DNA from: Actinomycetes bacterium
Lineage (GTDB): Bacteria > Actinomycetota > Actinomycetes > Actinomycetales > Microbacteriaceae
Assembly (NCBI GenBank): GCA_023421635.1
Contig: JAEZSU010000327.1
Span: 1 to 5,914, forward strand
Length of the DNA stretch: 5,914 bases
Direction of reading: 5' to 3'
Shown: positions 1-5,880 of the stretch, one piece after another
Position numbering within the stretch: position 1 is the stretch's first letter
Layout: each line of letters begins with the position of its first letter
The notes under the pieces: generated by a model
The model's input: only the letters and a program-made list of their open reading frames with translations
Databases searched by the model: none
What the model was told of the DNA's origin: nothing
Made by a program: the position numbers and the translations under genes

Positions 1-1
1 G

Positions 2-175
2 GCCGCGGTGATGCTGGAGGACGTGGCTCGCACGGTCCACATCGCGAAGCAGGGCGGGGAGGTCCTCCCGATCCCGCAGGACGCGATCGACCGCCTCTAC
101 GACCGGTACCAGAACGTCTACGGACAGACTTCGGATGCGCGCCGCGAGGGCGCAGCATCCGCTTCCCACAACTGA
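2..175 (+). CDS. araD: L-ribulose-5-phosphate 4-epimerase, C-terminal fragment (partial at window start)
   Basis: This is the last 57 codons of a gene that begins before the window; it ends at the TGA at 173-175. The visible peptide opens [20 protein letters not shown] and continues through [16 protein letters not shown] to NVYGQ. That matches the C-terminal helix and the conserved tyrosine-glycine-glutamine ending of the class II aldolase/AraD epimerase family. The enzyme uses a divalent metal to interconvert L-ribulose-5-phosphate and D-xylulose-5-phosphate, the last dedicated cytoplasmic step of L-arabinose breakdown. The metal-binding histidines and catalytic residues lie upstream and cannot be checked here. 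An odd feature is a 15-residue hydrophilic tail after YGQ (bases 128-172, [15 protein letters not shown]), since many family members stop at or near YGQ. Only 56 bases separate the stop from the proposed start of the sugar-binding lipoprotein, which favours one operon. The assignment rests on a short fragment; a related sugar-phosphate epimerase such as UlaF or SgbE is possible. Confidence 0.75.
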   Translation, partial: AAVMLEDVARTVHIAKQGGEVLPIPQDAIDRLYDRYQNVYGQTSDARREGAASASHN

Positions 176-194
176 ACACCCGAACAACTGAACA
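168..194 (+). repeat. 11-bp direct repeat across the araD stop codon
   Basis: ACAACTGAACA occurs at 168-178 and again at 184-194, a period of 16 bases with 5 bases between the copies. The first copy contains the araD stop codon (173-175), and the second lies wholly in the spacer before the transporter gene. The function is unknown: it could be a small duplication, or two half-sites for a regulator. I see no recognisable -10/-35 pair beside it. Confidence 0.5.
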
Positions 195-219
195 TCGCAC
201 CAAGACGACGATGTCCACG

Positions 220-227
220 AAAGGAAA
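220..227 (+). promoter_or_regulatory. Ribosome binding site that supports a GTG start for chvE
   Basis: The purine run AAAGGAAA matches the Shine-Dalgarno core and ends four bases before a GTG codon at 232, with the AGGA core (222-225) six bases upstream of it. The alternative in-frame ATG at 211 has no comparable purine run at the right distance; the bases before it read CACCAAGACGACG. Starting at 232 also removes a seven-residue polar leader and leaves a compact lipoprotein signal peptide. Confidence 0.65.
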
Positions 228-231
228 CACA

Positions 232-1353
232 GTGAAAGGCAACAAGATCCTGTTCACGGCAGCAGCCGTGACGGTCAGCGCGCTTGCCCTGGCCGGCTGC
301 TCCAACGCCGGCGGCAGCTCCTCCGGCGAGGGTGACGGCGGCCTCATCGGCGTCGCCATGCCGACGAAGAGCTCGGAGCGCTGGATCCAGGACGGCAACG
401 CCGTCAAGGACCAGCTCGAGGAAGCCGGCTTCACCGTCGACCTCCAGTACGCCGAGGACGACATCCCCACCCAGGTCTCGCAGATCGAGAACATGATCAC
501 CAAGGGCGCGGAAGCCCTGATCATCGCCTCCATCGACGGCACCACCCTCTCCGAGGTGCTGCAGAACGCGGCCGACGCCGACATCCCGGTCATCGCGTAC
601 GACCGCCTCATCCGCGACAGCGAGAACGTGGACTACTACGCCTCGTTCGACAACTTCGTCGTCGGTCAGCAGCAGGCGTGGTCCGTGCTCAACGGCCTCG
701 GCCTCACCGAGCTCGACGGCACCCCGATCGAGGGCGCGCCCGCCGGCCCGTTCAACATCGAGCTGTTCGCCGGTTCGCCCGACGACAACAACGCCACGTT
801 CTTCTGGAACGGCGCGATGGACGTGCTCGAGCCGCTCCTGGAAGACGGCACCCTGGTCGTGAAGTCGGGTCAGACCGACTTCCAGCAGGCGGCCACGCTC
901 CGCTGGGACGGCGAGGCCGCCCAGAGCCGCATGGAGGACATCCTCACGGCGAACTACTCGGACGGCACGAAGGTCGACGCGGTGCTCTCGCCCTACGACG
1001 GCATCTCGCGCGGCATCATCTCGGCGCTCACCGACGCCGGGTACACCGTCGGTCCGGAGTGGCCGATCATCTCGGGCCAGGACGCCGAGCTCGACTCGGT
1101 CAAGGCCATCAACGCCGGTGAGCAGTACGCCACCATCTTCAAGGACACCCGCAAGCTCGCCGAGGTCGCCGTCGCGATGGCCACCGCGCTGCTGAACGGT
1201 GAGGAGCCCGAGGTGAACAACACCACGGACTACGACAACGGTGTGAAGGTCGTCCCGTCGTACCTGCTCGAGTCGCAGATCGTCGTCAAGGACAACATCA
1301 CCGAGATCCTGGTCGACTCCGGTTACTGGACCGAAGACGAGATCAAGGGCTAA
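232..1353 (+). CDS. chvE: Multiple-monosaccharide ABC transporter, sugar-binding lipoprotein (ChvE type)
   Basis: This is the extracytoplasmic sugar-binding subunit of a CUT2 importer, a periplasmic-binding-protein-like type I fold related to ChvE of Agrobacterium, which binds several aldoses including arabinose, galactose, glucose and xylose. From GTG at 232 it has 373 residues. The N-terminus is a lipoprotein signal: a lysine-containing start (MKGNK), a hydrophobic stretch, and the lipobox LAGC with Cys23 as lipidation site, then a Gly/Ser-rich linker. Family-typical blocks follow: MPTKSSERW (43-51), [11 protein letters not shown] (about 71-81), the sugar-contact region YDRLIR (123-128) with [16 protein letters not shown] (182-188), and SGQDAE (281-286). 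All blocks are intact and the length is usual for the family. An upstream in-frame ATG at 211 would add seven residues but lacks a ribosome binding site. The gene lies 56 bases after araD, suggesting L-arabinose as a main ligand (inference). A strong hairpin follows it and may raise its expression relative to the ATPase and permease. Confidence 0.92.
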   Translation: MKGNKILFTAAAVTVSALALAGCSNAGGSSSGEGDGGLIGVAMPTKSSERWIQDGNAVKDQLEEAGFTVDLQYAEDDIPTQVSQIENMITKGAEALIIASIDGTTLSEVLQNAADADIPVIAYDRLIRDSENVDYYASFDNFVVGQQQAWSVLNGLGLTELDGTPIEGAPAGPFNIELFAGSPDDNNATFFWNGAMDVLEPLLEDGTLVVKSGQTDFQQAATLRWDGEAAQSRMEDILTANYSDGTKVDAVLSPYDGISRGIISALTDAGYTVGPEWPIISGQDAELDSVKAINAGEQYATIFKDTRKLAEVAVAMATALLNGEEPEVNNTTDYDNGVKVVPSYLLESQIVVKDNITEILVDSGYWTEDEIKG

Positions 1354-1364
1354 GAACGATCACA

Positions 1365-1409
1365 GCCCGACCGGGCGGCGAGAGCATCCTCTCGCCGCCC
1401 GGTCCGGGC
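1365..1409 (+). terminator. Strong hairpin between binding-protein and ATPase genes (attenuating terminator or mRNA-stabilising stem)
   Basis: The arms at 1369-1384 and 1389-1404 are perfectly complementary over 16 bp around the 4-base loop CATC (1385-1388). Allowing one bulged C at 1405, the stem gains four more pairs (1365-1368 with 1406-1409). It starts 11 bases after the chvE stop. No T-run follows, so it is not a classical intrinsic terminator. It sits 8 bases before the ATPase ribosome binding site (AGGAGA, 1418-1423). Hairpins in this position in binding-protein transporter operons commonly protect upstream mRNA or cause partial termination, giving an excess of binding protein; that role is inferred here. 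Confidence 0.75.
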
Positions 1410-1433
1410 CGTCGGCTAGGAGAGACGAGACCT

Positions 1434-2957
1434 ATGAACATCCTCGAGATGCGGGGGATCACCAAGACGTTCCCGGGCGTGAAGGCGCTGTCGGACGTCA
1501 ACCTCGCGGTCGCCCGCGGTGAGGTCCACGCGATCTGCGGTGAGAACGGTGCCGGGAAGTCCACCCTCATGAAGGTGCTCTCCGGCGTGTATCCGCACGG
1601 CACCTACGACGGCGCCATCGTGTACGAGGGCGAGGAGGTGGCGTTCAAGAACCTCCGTGACAGCGAGGCCAAGGGGATCGTCATCATCCACCAGGAGCTG
1701 GCGCTGAGCCCGTACCTGTCGATCGCGGAGAACATCTTCCTCAACAACGAGCGCCGCGGCCCGGGCGGCCTCATCGACTGGAACCACACGAACTTCGAGG
1801 CGGCGAAGCTGCTCGAGCGCGTGGGACTGCGCGACAACCCCACCACCAAGATCAACCAGATCGGCGTCGGCAAGCAGCAGCTCGTGGAGATCGCGAAGGC
1901 GCTCTCCAAGGAGGTGAAACTCCTGATCCTCGACGAGCCGACCGCAGCGCTGAACGACGAGGACTCCGCGCACCTGCTGGAGCTCATCCTGCAGCTCAAG
2001 GCGCAGGGGATCACGTCGATCATCATCAGCCACAAGCTGAACGAGATCAAGAAGATCGCCGACACCGTCACGGTCATCCGCGACGGCAAGACGATCGAGA
2101 CGATCGCCAAGGACGACGTCACCGAGGACCGCATCATCAAGGACATGGTCGGTCGCGACCTGGAGCACCGGTACCCCGACCACGAGCCCAACATCGGCGA
2201 GGAGCTGCTGCGCGTCGACAACTGGACCGCGCACCACCCGCAGGACCCGACGCGCGTCGTCGTCGACGACGTGTCGATCACCGTCCGCGCCGGCGAGATC
2301 GTCGGCATCGCCGGGCTCATGGGCGCCGGGCGCACGGAGTTCGCGATGAGCCTGTTCGGCCACAGCTACGGCACCCGCATCTCCGGCAAGGTCTTCATGC
2401 GCGGCAAGGAGATCAAGACGCGCACGGTGTCCGAGGCGATCGCCAACGGACTCGCCTACGCGACCGAGGACCGCAAGACCTACGGCCTGAACCTCATCGA
2501 GGACATCAAGCGGAACATCTCGATGGCGTCGCTGCGCAAGCTCGAGAAGGGCGGCCTGGTCGACGACAACCAGGAGTTCAAGGTCGCCAACGACTTCCGT
2601 CGCGACATGAACATCAAGGCCCCGAGCGTGCTCGCGAAGACCGGGAAGCTCTCCGGCGGCAACCAGCAGAAGGTCGTGCTGTCGAAGTGGATCTACTCCG
2701 ACCCCGACGTGCTCATCCTCGATGAGCCCACCCGCGGCATCGACGTCGGCGCCAAGTACGAGATCTACACGATCATCAACCGCCTGGCAGCGGAGGGGAA
2801 GGGGATCGTCGTGATCTCCTCCGAGCTGCCCGAGCTCCTCGGCATCAGCGACCGTGTGTACGCGCTGTCCGAGGGTCGCATCACCGGCGAGCTGCCGATC
2901 GAGCAGGCCACACCCGAATCCGTCCTCAAGCTCATGACCATGGAGAAGCCCCGCTGA
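1434..2957 (+). CDS. mmsA: Multiple-monosaccharide ABC transporter, double-domain ATP-binding protein (MmsA/GguA type)
   Basis: This cytoplasmic ATPase powers the CUT2 sugar importer; its 507 residues are the normal length for two fused nucleotide-binding domains. Domain 1 has Walker [10 protein letters not shown] (36-44), a Q-loop at HQEL (86-89), a degenerate signature around [10 protein letters not shown] (145-154), Walker B LLILDEP (163-169) and the switch histidine His200. Domain 2 has a modified Walker [10 protein letters not shown] (294-302), in which Arg300 replaces the usual lysine. It also has a canonical signature LSGGNQQ (406-412) and Walker B VLILDEP (426-432), but SSE (462-464) where a switch histidine is expected. 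This complementary asymmetry is known in the RbsA/MglA/XylG family and implies one fully catalytic composite site. The start is supported by AGGAGA at 1418-1423. The permease gene begins 23 bases after the stop. MmsA/GguA is preferred over RbsA, MglA or XylG because of the ChvE-type binding protein next door. Confidence 0.93.
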   Translation: MNILEMRGITKTFPGVKALSDVNLAVARGEVHAICGENGAGKSTLMKVLSGVYPHGTYDGAIVYEGEEVAFKNLRDSEAKGIVIIHQELALSPYLSIAENIFLNNERRGPGGLIDWNHTNFEAAKLLERVGLRDNPTTKINQIGVGKQQLVEIAKALSKEVKLLILDEPTAALNDEDSAHLLELILQLKAQGITSIIISHKLNEIKKIADTVTVIRDGKTIETIAKDDVTEDRIIKDMVGRDLEHRYPDHEPNIGEELLRVDNWTAHHPQDPTRVVVDDVSITVRAGEIVGIAGLMGAGRTEFAMSLFGHSYGTRISGKVFMRGKEIKTRTVSEAIANGLAYATEDRKTYGLNLIEDIKRNISMASLRKLEKGGLVDDNQEFKVANDFRRDMNIKAPSVLAKTGKLSGGNQQKVVLSKWIYSDPDVLILDEPTRGIDVGAKYEIYTIINRLAAEGKGIVVISSELPELLGISDRVYALSEGRITGELPIEQATPESVLKLMTMEKPR

Positions 2958-2964
2958 CGGGGCT
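2947..2964 (+). other. Small hairpin spanning the ATPase stop codon
   Basis: AGCCCCG (2947-2953) pairs perfectly with CGGGGCT (2958-2964) over 7 bp, leaving the 4-base loop CTGA, which contains most of the region of the TGA stop codon (2955-2957). The permease ribosome binding site (AGGAGA, 2968-2973) follows three bases later. Terminating ribosomes would melt the stem, so it could couple permease translation to that of the ATPase; this is inference, and it may be a chance result of GC-rich sequence. Confidence 0.4.
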
Positions 2965-2980
2965 CGCAGGAGACACGCAC

Positions 2981-4216
2981 ATGTCGAACACCGACACGAC
3001 GAACGAAACGCAGGCCGCGGGGGCCCTCGTCAACCCCGCCGACAACAAGTTCACCCGCTGGCTGTCCACCGTGCTCAGCGACCTGGGCAAGAACGGCATC
3101 TTCATCGCGCTGATCGCGGTGGTCGTGCTGTTCGCGTTCCTCACCGACGGCATCCTGCTGCGCCCGCAGAACATCTCGAACCTGGTCGTGCAGAACGGGT
3201 ACATCCTCGTGCTCGCGATCGGCATGGTGATGGTCATCATCGCCGGCCACATCGACCTGTCGGTCGGTTCGGTCGCCGCCTTCGTCGGCGCCGTCTCGGG
3301 TGTCTTCGCAGTGCAGTGGGGGATGCCCTGGTGGCTCGCGATCGTGCTCTCGCTCGCGATCGGCGCCCTGGTCGGCGCCTGGCAGGGCTTCTGGATCGCC
3401 TACGTCGGCATCCCGGCGTTCATCGTCACCCTCGCCGGCATGCTCATCTTCCGCGGCCTCGCGCTCGTGGTCCTCGGCAACGCCAACATCGGTTCGTTCC
3501 CCACGGAGTACCGCGCGCTCGGCAACGGCTTCCTCTCCGGCCTGTTCGGCGGCGAAGAGGTCGACATCTTCACGCTCGGCATCGCGGCGATCGCGATCGT
3601 CGCGCTCATCGTGCAGCAGCTGCGCACCCGCGCCGGCCGGCAGAAGTACGGCCAGGAGGTCGAGCCGCTCGTCTGGCTGATCGCGAAGCTCGTCCTCATC
3701 TCGGCCGTCATCGCGTTCTTCGCATACTCGCTCGCCACCTACAAGGGCGTCCCGGTCACCCTGATCGTGCTCGCGATCCTGGTGCTCGCCTACGGCGTCG
3801 TGATGAACCGCACCGTGTTCGGCCGCCACATCTACGCCATCGGCGGCAACCGCCACGCGGCGGAGCTCTCGGGCATCAAGACGCGCCGGGTCGACTTCTG
3901 GCTGTTCGTGAACATGGGCTTCCTGGCTGCCCTCGCCGGCCTCATCTTCACCGCGCGCCTGAACCTCGCCGGCCCCAAGGCCGGTGACGGCTTCGAGCTC
4001 GAGGCGATCTCCGCGGCGTTCATCGGCGGCGCGGCGGTGCAGGGTGGCGTCGGCACGATCGGCGGCGCCATCATCGGTGGCCTCATCATCGGTGTCCTCA
4101 ACAACGGCATGTCGATCATGGGCATCGGTATCGAGTGGCAGCAGGCCGTGAAGGGCCTCGTGCTGCTGCTGGCCGTCGCGTTCGACGTCTACAACAAGCG
4201 TCGCACCGGCAACTGA
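2981..4216 (+). CDS. mmsB: Multiple-monosaccharide ABC transporter, membrane permease (MmsB/GguB type)
   Basis: This is the transmembrane subunit of the importer, of the branched-chain amino acid/ribose permease superfamily (BPD_transp_2); it probably works as a homodimer in the cytoplasmic membrane. At 411 residues it is longer than RbsC (about 320) but fits the MmsB/GguB group. A polar N-terminus of about 37 residues precedes about ten hydrophobic stretches, roughly at 38-56, 70-88, 95-112, 117-138, 142-165, 195-213, 232-251, 257-275, 307-326, 343-372 and 388-403. The family motif AGHIDLSVGS lies at 88-97. The cytoplasmic coupling loop that contacts the ATPase is GRHIYAIGGNRHAAELSGI (281-299). 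A charged loop near 214-230 (RTRAGRQKYGQE) helps account for the extra length. The start is supported by AGGAGA at 2968-2973, seven bases upstream. It is the last gene of the transporter operon; a strong hairpin terminator begins 14 bases after its stop. Confidence 0.92.
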   Translation: MSNTDTTNETQAAGALVNPADNKFTRWLSTVLSDLGKNGIFIALIAVVVLFAFLTDGILLRPQNISNLVVQNGYILVLAIGMVMVIIAGHIDLSVGSVAAFVGAVSGVFAVQWGMPWWLAIVLSLAIGALVGAWQGFWIAYVGIPAFIVTLAGMLIFRGLALVVLGNANIGSFPTEYRALGNGFLSGLFGGEEVDIFTLGIAAIAIVALIVQQLRTRAGRQKYGQEVEPLVWLIAKLVLISAVIAFFAYSLATYKGVPVTLIVLAILVLAYGVVMNRTVFGRHIYAIGGNRHAAELSGIKTRRVDFWLFVNMGFLAALAGLIFTARLNLAGPKAGDGFELEAISAAFIGGAAVQGGVGTIGGAIIGGLIIGVLNNGMSIMGIGIEWQQAVKGLVLLLAVAFDVYNKRRTGN

Positions 4217-4230
4217 GCCGCATCCGTTCC

Positions 4231-4263
4231 ACGAAGGCCCCGCCCACCCGGCGGGGCCTTCGT
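4231..4263 (+). terminator. Rho-independent-type terminator after the transporter operon
   Basis: The arms ACGAAGGCCCCGCC (4231-4244) and 4250-4263 form a perfect 14-bp stem around the 5-base loop CACCC. The right arm ends TTCGT and only scattered Ts follow (CGTCTG), which is common for terminators in high-GC actinobacteria. It begins 14 bases after the permease stop and separates the sugar operon from the monooxygenase gene. The near-perfect symmetry means it could also act from the other direction. Confidence 0.85.
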
Positions 4264-4277
4264 CGTCTGCGGGCGTT

Positions 4278-4294
4278 GCGCCGTGTGACGGCGC
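4278..4294. promoter_or_regulatory. Perfect 17-bp inverted repeat upstream of the monooxygenase gene (candidate operator)
   Basis: GCGCCGT (4278-4284) and ACGGCGC (4288-4294) are exact inverted repeats separated by GTG. The site lies in the 70-base gap between the operon terminator and the monooxygenase start, 24 bases before the GTG at 4319 and 39 before the ATG at 4334. Size and position suit a dimeric repressor site, but no regulator gene is present and no clear promoter hexamers are visible. A short RNA hairpin or chance is also possible. Confidence 0.35.
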
Positions 4295-4333
4295 CCCTCC
4301 CGTCCGCGCAGCTCCGGTGTGACACTGCTTCGC

Positions 4334-5776
4334 ATGGCCTCGCGCATCATCCTCAACGCCTTCGACATGACCTGCATCAGCCACCAGTCGGCCGGCACCT
4401 GGCGGCATCCACGGAGCAACGCCACGGGCTACAAGGACCTGGAGTACTGGACGGAGCTGGCGAAGCTGCTCGAACGCGGGCGATTCGACTCCCTCTTCAT
4501 CGCCGACGTGCTCGGCACGTACGACGTCTACCGGGATTCGGCGGCGACCGCGTTGCGCGACGCCGACCAGGTGCCGGTGAACGACCCGTTCCTGCAGGTG
4601 CCGGCAATGGCCATGGTCACCGAGCATCTCGGGTTCGGGGTCACCGCGGCGCTGACGTACGAGCAGCCGTACGCACTGGCCCGTCGCTTCTCGACGCTCG
4701 ACCACCTGACCCGCGGGCGGGTGGCGTGGAACGTGGTGACCGGCTACCTGAACTCGGCCGCCGTCAACCTCGGCCTCGACCGGCAGCTCTCGCACGACGA
4801 CCGCTACGACGTCGCCGACGAGTTCCTCGACGTCACGTACAAGCTCTGGGAGGGGTCGTGGGAGGAGGATGCGGTCGTCGCCGACCGCGAGCGCGGCATC
4901 TACGCGGACCCGTCGAAGGTGCATCCGATCCGCCACGAGGGGACGCACTTCAGCGTTCCCGGCATCCACCTGTCCGAACCGTCGCCGCAGCGGACCCCGG
5001 TGATCTTCCAGGCCGGCGCGTCGCCGCGCGGCCGCGCATTCGCCGCGAAGCACGGGGAGGGGATCTTCATCAGCCCCGCGAACCCGGCGCAGGCGCGCGC
5101 GATCGCGACCGACATCCGCGACCGCGCCGAGGCGGAGGGGCGCGCCCGCGACGCGGTGAAGGTGTTCGTGCTCGTCACGGTCATCACCGGGCCGTCGGAC
5201 GAGGCGGCGCAGGCGACGTTCGAGGAGTATCTCTCCTACGCCTCGGGTGAGGGGGTGCTGGCGCTCTACGGCGGGTGGACCGGGATCGACTTCGGGCAGT
5301 GGGAGCCGGACCAGCCACTCGAGGAAGTCGAGAACGACAGCCTGCGCTCGGTGCTCGCGTCGCTCGCGAAGATCGACCCGGAGCGGCGCTGGACCCCGGC
5401 CGACATCGTGCGCCGTCGTGCGATCGGCGGGATGGGGCCGGTCATCGTCGGTGGCCCGGAGACCGTCGCGGACGAGCTGGAGCGCTGGGTCGACGAGGGC
5501 GACGTCGACGGGTTCAACTTCGCGTACGCGATCACCCCTGGCACGTTCGAGGATCTCGTGGCGTACGTGGTGCCGGAGCTGCAGCGCCGCGGCCGGGCGC
5601 AGACCGAGTACGCGGGCACGACGCTGCGCGAGTCGCTCTTCGGCGAGGGCGAGCGCCGGGTGGCGGCGTCGCACCCCGCGGCCGCCTACCGGGGCGCGTT
5701 CGCCGGTGGCCCCACCGCCGACGACACCACGCTGCCCTCGAAGATCGCGGACCATTTCGCCGCTCAGCCCGTCTGA
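4334..5776 (+). CDS. LLM-class flavin-dependent monooxygenase, NtaA/SnaA/DszA type, substrate unknown
   Basis: This predicted cytoplasmic enzyme of the bacterial luciferase-like superfamily would use reduced FMN, supplied by a separate flavin reductase, and O2 to oxidise an organic substrate. From ATG 4334 it has 480 residues, typical of the nitrilotriacetate/pristinamycin/dibenzothiophene-sulfone monooxygenase group, which also includes the long-chain alkane enzyme LadA. Hallmarks are the first barrel strand RIILNAFDMTC (4-14), then GRFDSLFIADVLGTYDVY (49-66), LGFGVTAALTYEQPYALARR (99-118), and the family block LTRGRVAWNVVTGYLNSAA (125-143). Further blocks are TPVIFQAGASPRGRAFAAK (221-239) and, near the C-terminus, GPVIVGGPETVADELERW (368-385). 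No catalytic block is visibly broken. A GTG at 4319 would add five residues (MTLLR); neither start has a clear ribosome binding site, and ATG is preferred because the family strand begins just after it. The operon terminator upstream implies independent transcription. Sequence alone cannot tell the substrate, and no flavin reductase gene is in the window. Confidence 0.85.
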   Translation: MASRIILNAFDMTCISHQSAGTWRHPRSNATGYKDLEYWTELAKLLERGRFDSLFIADVLGTYDVYRDSAATALRDADQVPVNDPFLQVPAMAMVTEHLGFGVTAALTYEQPYALARRFSTLDHLTRGRVAWNVVTGYLNSAAVNLGLDRQLSHDDRYDVADEFLDVTYKLWEGSWEEDAVVADRERGIYADPSKVHPIRHEGTHFSVPGIHLSEPSPQRTPVIFQAGASPRGRAFAAKHGEGIFISPANPAQARAIATDIRDRAEAEGRARDAVKVFVLVTVITGPSDEAAQATFEEYLSYASGEGVLALYGGWTGIDFGQWEPDQPLEEVENDSLRSVLASLAKIDPERRWTPADIVRRRAIGGMGPVIVGGPETVADELERWVDEGDVDGFNFAYAITPGTFEDLVAYVVPELQRRGRAQTEYAGTTLRESLFGEGERRVAASHPAAAYRGAFAGGPTADDTTLPSKIADHFAAQPV

Positions 5777-5816
5777 CACCCGCATCCCCGCGTCGCGTCG
5801 TGGCGTGGCGCGGGTG
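5777..5816 (+). terminator. Weak terminator-like hairpin after the monooxygenase gene
   Basis: CACCCGC immediately after the stop codon (5777-5783) is exactly complementary to GCGGGTG at 5810-5816, a 7-bp stem with a 26-base GC-rich interior that can form lesser pairings. No T-run follows. Position directly after the stop is its main support; it is much weaker than the hairpin at 4231-4263. Confidence 0.4.
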
Positions 5817-5832
5817 CTGTGACGGCGTTGCT

Positions 5833-5880
5833 GCGTTGCTGCGTCGCGGCGTGGCCGCGTTGCTGCGTCGCGGCGCGGCG
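5833..5880. repeat. Two-copy 24-bp tandem repeat in the 3' non-coding region
   Basis: Bases 5833-5856 and 5857-5880 are tandem copies that agree at 22 of 24 positions; the first 19 bases of each, GCGTTGCTGCGTCGCGGCG, are identical. The octamer GCGTTGCT also occurs just before the array (5825-5832), so part of the unit is present three times. The region from 5777 to the window end (138 bases) contains no gene that I can support; the last 30 bases show nothing recognisable. Confidence 0.6.

Noticed and set aside
176..231. Possible promoter or sugar-responsive operator directly before the binding-protein gene
   Set aside because: No convincing -35/-10 pair or palindrome is visible in the 56-base gap. 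Co-transcription with araD explains the layout better.
1416..2363. A 315-codon minus-strand frame opposite the ATPase gene
   Set aside because: It is rich in D, L, V and R with no domain, and is entirely covered by a well-supported + strand ABC ATPase.
4317..4325. Small palindrome GTGTGACAC at the possible GTG start of the monooxygenase
   Set aside because: The arms are only 4 bp, which is expected often by chance and is too short to call a site.
4135..5250. A 371-codon + strand frame overlapping the permease end, the terminator and the monooxygenase gene
   Set aside because: It reads through a terminator and two good genes in another frame, and its product is arginine- and alanine-rich with no family features.
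2765..5785. A very long open frame (about 1006 codons) on the minus strand
   Set aside because: It runs antisense to the end of the ATPase gene, the whole permease gene and the monooxygenase gene. Its translation is a low-complexity mix of R, D, E, A, V and H with no recognisable domain, which is typical of antisense frames in high-GC DNA.
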